Under the pieces are notes generated by a model. The model did not search any database and was not told the DNA's origin. It saw only the letters and a program-made list of their open reading frames with translations. A stretch of 64,000 nt of DNA, taken from assembly GCA_046349155.1 (NCBI GenBank), contig JAXMCW010000002.1:868001-932000 (forward strand), written 5' to 3'. Position 1 is the first letter of the stretch; each line of letters begins with the position of its first letter. Made by a program: the position numbers and the translations under genes. This DNA is from Alsobacter sp046349155. GTDB taxonomy: Bacteria > Pseudomonadota > Alphaproteobacteria > Rhizobiales > Beijerinckiaceae. Positions 27,730 to 37,130 of the stretch are shown here, one piece after another.

Positions 27730-28614
27730 TCAGGTCGTCCCGGCCAGCAGCGCGTCCAGGCCGGCCTCGAAGCCGACGCGGGGCGACAAGCCAAGGAGCC
27801 GGGTTGCCCCGCTGAGGTCGAGCGGGCCGATGTCGCCGTCGCCGGGAGGCGCTTTCTCATCCGTGACGTCGACGCGCAACTCCGGCAGGCGTCGCCGCAC
27901 GAGGCGTGCGATCTCTTCCTCCGTGCGCACATCGCCGCCGCTGACGTTCACGGGGACGCAGCCTCCGGCCTGACGCGCCACAGCCGCGGCGATCGCGGCG
28001 ACCACGTCGTCGACGTGGACGAACTGGCGCCGATCGCCGCCCCCGTTCGCCAGCGCGACCGCACCGCCGCGGCGGCCGGCCCCGATCAGCGCCGAGACGA
28101 GATATGGCGTGGTTCGGCCGGGGCCATAGACCGACGAGATCCTCAGGACCCAGGCATCGAGGCCGGCCACCGCGGCATAGGCCTCGACGATGGCTTCGGC
28201 GGCGACCTTGCTAGCGCCGTAGGGCGTGTCGCTCCCGAGCGCGGCGGAGACCGGCGTCGGCGACGGATCACCCGGGCGCGGACGGTACACGGCCACCGAC
28301 GAGAGGTGCACCAGCCGCCGCACGCCGCTCCGCCCGAGAGCATCGACCACGTTGAGGGTACCGGCCACGTTCACGTCGAACACGAGCGCTGGATTATCGC
28401 GGGCCAGCATCGGGCCCGAGATGGCCCCGGCGTGGACCACCACCTCCGGCGCAGCCTGCACCATCGCCGCCAGCACGGCGGCGCGGTCGCGCAGGTCGAG
28501 CGTCACATGGGCGCCCGCGAGATCGGCGCCGACGACATCGTGGCCCGCAGCGGCGAGCGCCGGCACCAGCCTGCGCCCCACGAAGCCCGCCGCGCCCGTG
28601 ACGAGGATGCGCAT
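27730..28614 (-). CDS. NAD-dependent epimerase/dehydratase (extended SDR)
   Basis: A 294-residue extended SDR with GAAGFVG at the N-terminus, catalytic Tyr and Lys in YGASKVAAE, and Ser in VHLSSVAVY. It resembles nucleotide-sugar epimerases and sugar-acid (uronate) dehydrogenases, and its length is at the short end of the range. It begins 2 bp after the stop of the PuuE-like deacetylase gene, so the two form an operon. It is convergent with the GGT-family gene. In a catabolic block it is more likely a sugar or hydroxy-acid dehydrogenase than a cell-wall enzyme; that is inference. Confidence 0.88.
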   Translation of the reverse strand: MRILVTGAAGFVGRRLVPALAAAGHDVVGADLAGAHVTLDLRDRAAVLAAMVQAAPEVVVHAGAISGPMLARDNPALVFDVNVAGTLNVVDALGRSGVRRLVHLSSVAVYRPRPGDPSPTPVSAALGSDTPYGASKVAAEAIVEAYAAVAGLDAWVLRISSVYGPGRTTPYLVSALIGAGRRGGAVALANGGGDRRQFVHVDDVVAAIAAAVARQAGGCVPVNVSGGDVRTEEEIARLVRRRLPELRVDVTDEKAPPGDGDIGPLDLSGATRLLGLSPRVGFEAGLDALLAGTT

Positions 28615-28616
28615 GG

Positions 28617-29513
28617 TCAAGCCGGGTGGATGCGGCGCCAGTGCTCCGCGATCTCGCGACCCGTGGCGACCCATACCCTGTCGCGGCTGCGGATGTGATC
28701 GAGGAACTTGACGAGCCCCGTGATCCGGCCGGGCCTGCCGATGATGCGGTCGTGGATCGCGAGGGACATCATCTTCGGCCGGTCCTCGCCCTCGGCGTAG
28801 AGCGTCTCGAAGGCGTCGATCATGTAGCGGGCAAAATCGTCGCCGGTGGAAAAGCCGTGGTTCTGATCGAACCGGTTGTCGTTGGTCTCGAAGGAATAGG
28901 GCACGACGAGGTGCTTCGTGCCGGCCACGTCCAGCCAGTAGGGCAGTTCGTCCCCCAGGCTGTCCCGGTCGTAGAGCAGCTTGCCCGTCTCGACGAGCAA
29001 ACGTCGCGTGTTGGCGCTTGGCCGGCCCGTCATCCAGCCGACGACGGGTACGCCTGCGACGGCCTCGAGGCTCTCGAAGGCGAGGCGGACATGTTCGCGC
29101 TCCACGTCCGCCGGCAGGACCTGGTAGTCGAGCCAGCGGTAGTGATGGCTGACGAGTTCGTGGCCGGCGGCCACGTAAGCCCGGGTGAGGTGCGGGTTGC
29201 GCTCTGCCGCCTTGGCCACGGCGAGCAGGCAGACCTTCACACCGAAGGTCTCGAACAGCTTGAGCAGCCGCCAGCCGCCCACGCGCGAGCCATAGGCGAA
29301 CACCGTCTCGACCAGCGGGCTGCGCAGGCCTTCCAGCGAGGGTTGGCCGATGTCGTTGAGGACTCCCTCCGACACGCCGTCCCCGTCCATGATGGAGCGC
29401 TCGCCGCCGCCCTCGAAGTTGAGGTTGATGTTCACGGCGATGCGCGCGCCCCCCGGCCACTGGGCGTGAGGAGGGGCGTCGCCATAGCCGACATAGTCGC
29501 GATCGTCGTGCAT
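28617..29513 (-). CDS. PuuE-like (allantoinase-type) polysaccharide deacetylase superfamily protein
   Basis: A 298-residue NodB-fold protein closely resembling metal-independent allantoinase PuuE in layout. It opens DYVGYGDAPPHAQWPGGARIAVNINLNFEGGGERSI. It then has YGSRVGGWRLLKLFE, GHELVSHHYRWLDYQ, GWMTGRPSANTRRL, VVPYSFETNDNRF and IHDRIIGRPGRI near the end. The superfamily hydrolyses C-N bonds in acetylated sugars or cyclic ureides. With HyuAB, the amidase and DpaL nearby, a ring amide such as an allantoin- or hydantoin-like ureide is a plausible substrate. The ATG at 29513 has GGAGGG upstream. It is divergent from the HpaB-type gene and shares its operator-rich gap. Confidence 0.85.
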   Translation of the reverse strand: MHDDRDYVGYGDAPPHAQWPGGARIAVNINLNFEGGGERSIMDGDGVSEGVLNDIGQPSLEGLRSPLVETVFAYGSRVGGWRLLKLFETFGVKVCLLAVAKAAERNPHLTRAYVAAGHELVSHHYRWLDYQVLPADVEREHVRLAFESLEAVAGVPVVGWMTGRPSANTRRLLVETGKLLYDRDSLGDELPYWLDVAGTKHLVVPYSFETNDNRFDQNHGFSTGDDFARYMIDAFETLYAEGEDRPKMMSLAIHDRIIGRPGRITGLVKFLDHIRSRDRVWVATGREIAEHWRRIHPA

Positions 29514-29542
29514 GCCGGCTCGCCCTCCGCGTTGCCCCCAAC

Positions 29543-29577
29543 GTGGGAGCGTCCCACTCACTTGCATGTTGGACAAG
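29543..29577. promoter_or_regulatory. Two adjacent inverted repeats in the PuuE-like/HpaB divergent promoter
   Basis: GTGGGA-GCG-TCCCAC is a perfect repeat at 29543-29557, and CTTG-N9-CAAG containing TTGCATG lies at 29561-29577. The second has the same 17-bp span as the hyuA operator. TTGCAT (29562-29567) and TATACA (29587-29592) could be the -35 and -10 of the plus-strand promoter with 19-bp spacing, so binding here would block it. Confidence 0.5.
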
Positions 29578-29711
29578 CTGCTTTCTTATACAGTTCCGGC
29601 CTATCGGAACATCATCTCGCCTGAAAAGCAGTCGCACATCACTTCACTGCAACTTACTTGCTCTGGGCTCAACCAATGTGGAAGATGGAGCCGACCAGAG
29701 GAGCCATGGCC

Positions 29712-31190
29712 ATGCCGGTTCGTGACGGACAAGCCTATATCGCCGCCCTGGCGGACGGCCGCCGGATCCACCTCGATGGGCGGCGGGTCGCCGACGTCAC
29801 GACCGACCCTGCCTTCGCGGGGACGGTGCGGTCCTTCGCGCGCCTCTACGACTACCAGGCGGACCCGGCCCACCGCGAGCTGATGACCTGCGCGACCCCG
29901 ACAGGCCACCGCGTCAACAAATCCTGGCTGCTGCCAACCTCGTCCACGGACCTCGTCGCGCGGCGAGCCGCGATCGAGGCCTGGGCCGCGCTCAACTTCG
30001 GCTGGCTGGGCCGCTCGCCCGACCACCTGGCCACCGCGCTCGGCGGGCTCATGATGGGCGAGGATGTGATGAAGGCCTACGATCCAGCCCGGGCTGCGGC
30101 GTTCCGCGCCTATTTCGAGCATGCGCGCGACAAAGACCTGTTCGTCACCTACGTGATCCAGAACCCCCAGGCGGACAAGTCGCGCAGCGCCTCGACGCAG
30201 GCTCGCGACCTCGTCCTGCACATCGTCGACCAGGACGAGGCTGGCATCGTCGTTCACGGCGCGAAGATGCTCGGCACCAGCGCCGTGATGGCCGACGAGA
30301 TCTTCGTGGGCAGCATCCAGCCGCTGAAGCCGGACGAAGGCCGCTACGCGGCAAGCTTCGCCCTCCCGGTGGCGACGCCCGGCATCGTGCTGATGTCCCG
30401 GCGCTCCTATGAGCAGCAGGCCACCAGCGCCTACGACTATCCCCTGTCGAGCCGCTTCGACGAGAACGACGCGATCATCGTGTTCGACAACGTCAAGGTG
30501 CCGTGGGAGCGGGTGTTCGTCGCCGGAAACGTCGCGGCGGCAGCGGCGCAGTGGCACGCCACGCCCACTCACGTGTACCAGAACTACCAGTCGCAGATCC
30601 GCCTCTCCGTGAAGCTGCGCTTCCTGCTCGGCCTGGCCCGGCGCGTGGCCGAGGTGAACGGCACAGCCGACATGCCGGCGGTGCGCGCCGCGCTGGCGAA
30701 GCTCGCGGCCGAGGCCAGCATCGTCGCGGGAATGGTCGCCGGCATGGAAGCGGCGGGCCGGCCTATCGGGACCTACTGGCTGCCGTCCCCCTCCCTGCTC
30801 TACGCCGCGCAGACCTACACGCAGGAACTCTATCCGCGCTTCGTGAACGCCATCCGCGACCTCGCGGGAGGCGGCGTCATCATGCTGCCCGCCTCGATCG
30901 CCGATATCGAGAACGACGAGACGTGGCCCTATATCGAGGCCACGCAGGTGTCGTCCCATACCGATGCGCAAGGCCGCATGGGCATCTTCAGGCTCGCCTG
31001 GGACGCCCTCGGCTCGGAGTTCGCAAGCCGCCACGTGCAGTACGAGATGTTCTACGCCGGCGCGAGCTACGTGAACCACGCCAACCTCACCCGCACCTAC
31101 GACTGGACGGCTGCGGCGCGGCTGGTGGACGATGCGCTGGCGCTCACGCCGCGCCCGCGGGACGGCGCGCGCCCGCTGGCGGCGGAGTAG
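29712..31190 (+). CDS. HpaB-type FADH2-dependent monooxygenase (4-hydroxyphenylacetate 3-hydroxylase family)
   Basis: A 492-residue oxygenase component of the two-component flavin monooxygenase family (acyl-CoA dehydrogenase-like fold). Recognisable are FVTYVIQNPQADKSRSAS, HGAKMLGTSAVMADEIFV, VPWERVFVAGN, the YQSQIRLSVKLRFLLGLARRVAE segment and LPASIADIENDETWPYIE. It hydroxylates a phenolic or related ring using reduced FAD supplied by a separate reductase (HpaC type), which is not encoded in this window. The ATG at 29712 is 8 bp after AGAGGAG; an ATG 6 bp earlier is too close to it. The gene is alone on its strand before the convergent SDR. The phenolic or heterocyclic substrate is unknown. 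Confidence 0.9.
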   Translation: MPVRDGQAYIAALADGRRIHLDGRRVADVTTDPAFAGTVRSFARLYDYQADPAHRELMTCATPTGHRVNKSWLLPTSSTDLVARRAAIEAWAALNFGWLGRSPDHLATALGGLMMGEDVMKAYDPARAAAFRAYFEHARDKDLFVTYVIQNPQADKSRSASTQARDLVLHIVDQDEAGIVVHGAKMLGTSAVMADEIFVGSIQPLKPDEGRYAASFALPVATPGIVLMSRRSYEQQATSAYDYPLSSRFDENDAIIVFDNVKVPWERVFVAGNVAAAAAQWHATPTHVYQNYQSQIRLSVKLRFLLGLARRVAEVNGTADMPAVRAALAKLAAEASIVAGMVAGMEAAGRPIGTYWLPSPSLLYAAQTYTQELYPRFVNAIRDLAGGGVIMLPASIADIENDETWPYIEATQVSSHTDAQGRMGIFRLAWDALGSEFASRHVQYEMFYAGASYVNHANLTRTYDWTAAARLVDDALALTPRPRDGARPLAAE

Positions 31191-31206
31191 CTCGCGGCGG
31201 AGTAGC
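31179..31206. repeat. Tandem direct repeat covering the hpaB-type stop codon
   Basis: GCGGCGGAGTAGC occurs at 31179-31191 and again at 31194-31206, so the Ala-Glu-stop end of the gene is duplicated just downstream. The duplicated copy is not translated. It looks like a small replication slippage. Confidence 0.6.
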
Positions 31207-31218
31207 CCGGGCCCTCGC

Positions 31219-31983
31219 TCAGAGCATCACGTCGCCGCCGTTGGGCGAGAGCGTCTGGCCGACATAGAAATCCCCGTCGGCGGAGGCCAGCAGCACGGCC
31301 GTGGGCGCGATCTCCTCCGGCCGGCCGAAGCGACGGAGCGGCAGGTTGCCGATCTTCCAGGTCTTCCATTCCGGCGAAAGGGTGTCGTTGAGCCTTGTGT
31401 CGATGGGCCCCGGCGCGATGGCGTTGACCAGCACGCCGTGGGGCGCGGCCTCCTGGGCGAACGCCCGCGTGAAGCCAACCACGCCGGCCTTGGCGGCGCT
31501 GTAGTGGGCCAGCCCGGGCGCACCCTTGTAGGCGAGCTGTGACGTGACGTTGATGATCCGACCCCAGCGCCGCGCCTTCATGCCGCGATAGGCGAGCTGG
31601 GCCAGGAGGAACGTCGCCTCCAGGTGCACGGAGAGCATCCAGCGCAGCGAGGCGTAGGTGGTGTCCTCCACGAGCGCCTCCTCGCTGACGCCGGCATTGT
31701 TGACGAGGATGTCGACCGTCCCGAGAGCCCCCTCGGCGGCGGCGAACAAGGCGCCGCAGGCATCCGGCTCGCCGATGTCGGTGCGCCAGGCGAAGCCCTT
31801 GCGTCCCAGCGCCTCGACGGCGGCAACGACCTCGGCGGCACCTTCCGGGTCGTCGTTGTGGCAGAAGGCGACATCGGCGCCCTCGGCGGCGAAGGCCCGC
31901 GCGGTCGCTGCGCCGATCCCCCGGCTCGCTCCCGTGATCAGGGCCTTGCGCCCTGCCAGCCGTCCAGATCCCGCGTGTGCCAT
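31219..31983 (-). CDS. SDR-family oxidoreductase (FabG-like)
   Basis: A 254-residue classical SDR with TGASRGIG near residue 18, NNAGVSEE, and catalytic Ser/Tyr/Lys in NVTSQLAYKG and YSAAKAG. The C-terminal GQTLSPNGGDVML is characteristic of FabG-like 3-oxoacyl or sugar dehydrogenases that are not part of fatty-acid synthesis. The ATG at 31983 is close to two strong inverted repeats in the gap shared with the divergent Baeyer-Villiger-type gene. A ketone or alcohol made for, or by, that monooxygenase is a reasonable substrate, by inference. Confidence 0.9.
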   Translation of the reverse strand: MAHAGSGRLAGRKALITGASRGIGAATARAFAAEGADVAFCHNDDPEGAAEVVAAVEALGRKGFAWRTDIGEPDACGALFAAAEGALGTVDILVNNAGVSEEALVEDTTYASLRWMLSVHLEATFLLAQLAYRGMKARRWGRIINVTSQLAYKGAPGLAHYSAAKAGVVGFTRAFAQEAAPHGVLVNAIAPGPIDTRLNDTLSPEWKTWKIGNLPLRRFGRPEEIAPTAVLLASADGDFYVGQTLSPNGGDVML

Positions 31984-32061
31984 CGTCCGGTCCTCTCGTT
32001 CCGGACGACGGCAGCAATCGCCGTGCCAGCGGGCGCGCCCGGCGCCCGCGCAACTGGCACG
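31984..32061. promoter_or_regulatory. Two strong inverted repeats in the SDR/BVMO divergent promoter
   Basis: CGTCCGG at 31984-31990 pairs with CCGGACG at 32001-32007. A nested structure follows: CGTGCCAG (32022-32029) with CTGGCACG (32054-32061) outside, and GCGGGCGC (32029-32036) with GCGCCCGC (32042-32049) inside. No TTGCATG word is present, so this pair of genes may have its own regulator. Confidence 0.45.
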
Positions 32062-32139
32062 CTTCGCGCTTGGGGCCGCAAGACCTGCCGCGGCGGGATG
32101 TATCGCGGCAGGGCACGGCGAGGCAGGAGAGCAGTCGGC

Positions 32140-33612
32140 ATGAGCGACCCGGACAGTCAGGCCCCGGCAGGCACAAGGGTCGCCATCATCGGCGCCGGCT
32201 TCGGCGGCATCGCTGCGGCCGTCGCGCTTCAGAAGGCAGGGATCCGCGACGTCGTCATCTTCGAGAAGTCGAGCGGCGTCGGCGGCACCTGGTGGGACAA
32301 CCGCTATCCCGGCGCGGCGACCGACGCGGCCTCCCACATCTACAGTTTTTCCTTTGCGCCGAGAGACTGGGCGAGGAGCCATGTCGGCCATGCCGAGCTG
32401 CGGGGCTACCTCGACTCCGTCGTCGACGAGTTCGGGCTGCGCCCGAAGCTGCGTGTCGCGACCGGCGTCAAAGACCTGGCCTGGGACGAGGCGCGCAAGC
32501 TCTGGCGTCTCACCACCGAGAGCGGCGAGAGCGAGGCCTTCACCGCCGTCGTCTCGGCCGTCGGCATGTTCGGCAAGCCGAACTGGCCGAAGTGGCCGGG
32601 ACTCGAGAGTTTCGCCGGGCCGGTCCTGCACACGGCGCGCTGGGACGAGAGCGTCGACCTGAGAAGCAAGCGGGTAGCCGTGGTCGGCACGGGGTCGAGC
32701 GCGGCGCAAGTGGTTCCCGCCCTTGCCGACCAGGTCAAGCAGCTGACGCTGTTCCAGCGCCAGCCCGGCTGGCTGCTGCCCAAGAGCGACCGCGACTTCA
32801 GCGAACGCGAGCGGGCGCTGCTACGCAATCCGCTGCTGCGCAGGCTCTACCGCCTGAAGCTCTACCTGGCGCAGGAGCTTCGCGAGTGGAACGGCGCCTT
32901 CTTCCGGCCGGAGAATCGCCAGAACCAAAAGGCCCGGCAAGCCGCCCTCGCCTACCTCGATACGGTGTTCGCGGATCGTCCCGACCTGAAGGCGGTGCTC
33001 ACGCCGGACTACCCGTTCATGGGCAAGCGCCTGCTGATCAGCAGCGATTTTTACCCCGCGCTCCGCAAGCCGAATGTCCGGCTGGTCCCCCGCGCCGTCG
33101 CCTCCTGCACGCCCTCGGGCCTCGTCGACGTCGACGGCGAGCACCATGAGGCGGACGCCATCGCGCTCTGCACGGGCTTCGAGGTGACGGACTATCTCTT
33201 CAGCCTGCGCGTGACCGGGCGCACGGGCAAGACTCTCTCGCAGACCTGGAACGGCGTGGCGGAAGCCTTCCTGGGCATGATGGTGCCGGGCTTCCCCAAC
33301 TTCTTCATGATCTACGGGCCCGGTACGAATGGCGGCTTCATCGTCACGAACCTCGAGTGGCAGGCCCGCTTCGCGGCCCTGGAGATCGCCCGCATCGCAG
33401 GGGGCAAGGCGGGCAGCGTGGAGGTCACACAGGAGGCGAGCGACGCCTATAACCGCTGGCTACAGGGGCGCATCGCCGGAACGGCGTTCATCGCGGGCAA
33501 GAACTACTTCAAGACCGCGTCCGGACAGATCGTGACGCAATGGCCGGACAACGCCACGCAATATGCGCTGAAGATGGCGCTCACGCGCCGCTTTGCACGG
33601 TGGAGGCGGTGA
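32140..33612 (+). CDS. Flavin-containing monooxygenase, Baeyer-Villiger type
   Basis: A 490-residue class B flavoprotein monooxygenase. The FAD motif is IGAGFGGI near residue 17. The Baeyer-Villiger fingerprint FxGxxxHxxxW-D is seen as FAGPVLHTARWD, and the NADPH motif VGTGSSAA follows it. The length is normal for the class. It should insert oxygen next to a carbonyl, turning a ketone into an ester or lactone. The ATG at 32140 has AGGAG about 10 bp upstream; the frame is open further up but without homology. It is divergent from an SDR that could make the ketone. It is the last gene before the tRNA and core region. Confidence 0.92.
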   Translation: MSDPDSQAPAGTRVAIIGAGFGGIAAAVALQKAGIRDVVIFEKSSGVGGTWWDNRYPGAATDAASHIYSFSFAPRDWARSHVGHAELRGYLDSVVDEFGLRPKLRVATGVKDLAWDEARKLWRLTTESGESEAFTAVVSAVGMFGKPNWPKWPGLESFAGPVLHTARWDESVDLRSKRVAVVGTGSSAAQVVPALADQVKQLTLFQRQPGWLLPKSDRDFSERERALLRNPLLRRLYRLKLYLAQELREWNGAFFRPENRQNQKARQAALAYLDTVFADRPDLKAVLTPDYPFMGKRLLISSDFYPALRKPNVRLVPRAVASCTPSGLVDVDGEHHEADAIALCTGFEVTDYLFSLRVTGRTGKTLSQTWNGVAEAFLGMMVPGFPNFFMIYGPGTNGGFIVTNLEWQARFAALEIARIAGGKAGSVEVTQEASDAYNRWLQGRIAGTAFIAGKNYFKTASGQIVTQWPDNATQYALKMALTRRFARWRR

Positions 33613-33868
33613 CGGAATTCGCGTCGATCCAGTCCTGGCCTGCGCGAGGCCTCCTATCGACAGGTCAAGCGGCACCGGCTTCCGGGACCCGCAGCGCCCT
33701 TGGTCGAACTCTGCATCCGCGGCCTGCGCCTGCCGGCGCCCTTTCGCGAGCGGCGACCGTCAACCATCCTCGTCCCCTGCCGGGCGCGTCGCCCATCGCT
33801 CCCAATCCCAGGCTGATGCCCGAGGCCTTCGGCGACGATCGAATCTGAAGGTAAGCCGTTGATTTTGA
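33613..33868. other. Gap between the BVMO gene and the tRNA, nothing recognised
   Basis: This 256-bp stretch marks the change from accessory catabolic genes to core genes. No integrase remnant, terminator or clear repeat was seen. Confidence 0.5.
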
Positions 33869-33943
<75 letters not shown>

Positions 33944-34062
33944 GGGTGCGCTGAGCGCGGCACCTTCTGCCACATGGGGCAGGCCGGCGCAAGCGGCGGT
34001 GGGGGCGGGCCCGCCCTCTCCCGCGTTTCGGCGCTCCGGGCTGGAAAAACCGGTAAAAGCGG

Positions 34063-35298
34063 CTACTCCGCCGCCGCGATGCGGGGCGTGTCGGTGAATG
34101 GCAGGCCGAAATGCAGCCAAACCTCCGTCAGCGCCGCGGCGAGTTCGGCGATCAGCGCGTCGTCGTGGAAGGGACTCGGCGTGATGCGCAGGCGCTCGGT
34201 CCCCCGCGGCACGGTCGGGTAGTTGATGGGCTGGATGTACAGGCCGTGCTTCTCGAGCAGCCGGTCGGAGGCCGCCTTGCAGAGTTCGGCGTCGCAAACC
34301 ATCAGCGGCACGATGTGCGTGGGGGTCTCCAGCACGGGCAGGCCGGCCGCCGCAAGGGCGTCCTTGGTGCGCGCGACCTGCGCCTGGTGGCGCGAGCGCT
34401 CCGCCGCCGAGGCCTTGAGGTGGCGCACGGAGGCCGTCGCCGCCGCGGCGATGGCCGGAGGCAGGCTGGTGGTGAAGATGAAGCCCGGCGCATGGGAGCG
34501 CACGGCGTCCACCACCGCGGCGCTCGCCGCGATGTAGCCGCCCAGGCAGCCGAAGGCCTTGCCCAGCGTGCCCTCGATCACGTCGACGCGGTGCATGACG
34601 CCGTCGCGTTCCGCGATGCCGGCCCCGCGCGGCCCGTAGAGGCCCACCGCGTGAACCTCGTCGAGATAGGTCATGGCGCCGTAGCGCGCCGCGAGGTCGC
34701 AGATGGCGCCGATCGGGCCGATGTCGCCGTCCATCGAATAGACGCTCTCGAAGGCGATCAGCTTGGGCCGCCCGGGCCCGGCGCGCCTCAGCAGCTCCTC
34801 GAGATGGGCGAGGTCGTTGTGGCGGAACACCACCTTCTCGCGGCCCGAGCCCCGGATGCCCTCGATCATCGAGTTGTGGTTGAGGCTGTCCGACAGGATC
34901 AGGCAGTCCGGCAGGAGGCGGGCGATGGTGGCGATGCCCGTCTGGTTCGAGACATAGCCCGAGGTGAAGACGAGCGCCGCCTCCTTGCCGTGCAGGTCGG
35001 CGAGCTCGCCCTCCAGCGTGACGATGGGATGGTGCGTCCCGGAAATGTTGCGCGTGCCGCCCGCCCCGACGCCCATGCGGGTCGCCGTCTCCGTCATGGC
35101 CGCCACCACGCCCGGGTGCTGGCCCATGCCGAGATAATCGTTGGAGCACCAGATCACCACCGGGACGGGGCCGTCCTGCGTGTGGCGGAGCGCGTGGGGG
35201 AACCGCCCGGCGATCCGCTCGAGGTCCGCGAAGACCCTGTAGCGGCGTTCGGCCTTGAGCGCGGCGACGGCGTCGGAGAAGAAGCGCTGGTAATCCAT
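34063..35298 (-). CDS. hemA: 5-aminolevulinate synthase
   Basis: A 411-residue PLP enzyme of the alpha-oxoamine synthase family that condenses glycine with succinyl-CoA to make 5-aminolevulinate, the first tetrapyrrole precursor (C4 pathway). The opening MDYQRFFSDAVAALKAERRYRVFADLER, the glycine-binding CSNDYLGMG and GTRNISGTHH segments, and the PLP Lys K247 in EGTLGKAFG are diagnostic and separate it from BioF and KBL. The length equals that of rhizobial and Rhodobacter HemA. The ATG at 35298 matches the family N-terminus. It is monocistronic and lies 119 bp from tRNA-Thr. Confidence 0.96.
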   Translation of the reverse strand: MDYQRFFSDAVAALKAERRYRVFADLERIAGRFPHALRHTQDGPVPVVIWCSNDYLGMGQHPGVVAAMTETATRMGVGAGGTRNISGTHHPIVTLEGELADLHGKEAALVFTSGYVSNQTGIATIARLLPDCLILSDSLNHNSMIEGIRGSGREKVVFRHNDLAHLEELLRRAGPGRPKLIAFESVYSMDGDIGPIGAICDLAARYGAMTYLDEVHAVGLYGPRGAGIAERDGVMHRVDVIEGTLGKAFGCLGGYIAASAAVVDAVRSHAPGFIFTTSLPPAIAAAATASVRHLKASAAERSRHQAQVARTKDALAAAGLPVLETPTHIVPLMVCDAELCKAASDRLLEKHGLYIQPINYPTVPRGTERLRITPSPFHDDALIAELAAALTEVWLHFGLPFTDTPRIAAAE

Positions 35299-35447
35299 GC
35301 GCTCCAGATGCCACGCCCCGCAGCCTCGATCAATTCGCAGAGTTGCGGACATGCCGTCGCATCGGGCGCGCCGGATGCCCGTGGGCAAGAGTTGTCACGA
35401 GGCGGCCCAGCCCTTATTGCTCGAAGCGCCGGGACGGGACGACGGGC

Positions 35448-35630
35448 ATGGGCGAGGACGGGACGAACGGGCGGGAGCCGGGCCGAAAGGCCGCCGAAGC
35501 CGGCGAGTCCGCCGCTGCCGGGGCCCCGCAGGCCGATCCCCGCAAGGCCAGGCTCGCCGCCGCCCTGCGCGAGAACCTCAGGCGCCGAAAGGCCCAGGCG
35601 CGCGAGCGCAGGGGATCCGGAGGGACCTGA
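35448..35630 (+). CDS. Small conserved basic protein upstream of murA
   Basis: A 60-residue protein with a Gly/Ala-rich start and a basic helical end, DPRKARLAAALRENLRRRKAQARERR. Similar small proteins ending in an Arg/Lys-rich RLAAALRENLKRRKAQAR-type helix are found before murA in many Hyphomicrobiales; this is recalled, not searched. No function is known, and nucleic-acid binding is only a guess from the charge. It is divergent from hemA and 162 bp upstream of murA. Confidence 0.6.
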   Translation: MGEDGTNGREPGRKAAEAGESAAAGAPQADPRKARLAAALRENLRRRKAQARERRGSGGT

Positions 35631-35792
35631 GCGGGGCGTTGCAGTCCTGCAACGGGGCTGCGGCGCGACCCGCGTCGCTGTGTCACCGCCGCGTCCGCGC
35701 CTCAATCGGCCCGGCACGTGGGACCTGTACCGGGCGCGTGCAGCCCGAGCTTCACCGCCAGCGCCCGTCGCGCGGCTCTCATGGAGTGGTCG

Positions 35793-37091
<1,299 letters not shown>

Positions 37092-37130
37092 CGCGGCTCC
37101 GCGTCGGCGCGCGTCGCCCGCCGGGCAGGC

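Noticed and set aside
34003..34016. Perfect palindrome GGGCGGGCCCGCCC downstream of hemA as a terminator
   Set aside because: There is no loop and no T-run on the hemA strand, so it is more likely GC-rich chance sequence.
34063..35298. Alternative identity of hemA as BioF or 2-amino-3-ketobutyrate ligase
   Set aside because: The N-terminal extension and the GTRNISGTHH and CSNDYLGMG segments fit ALA synthase, as does the length of 411 residues.
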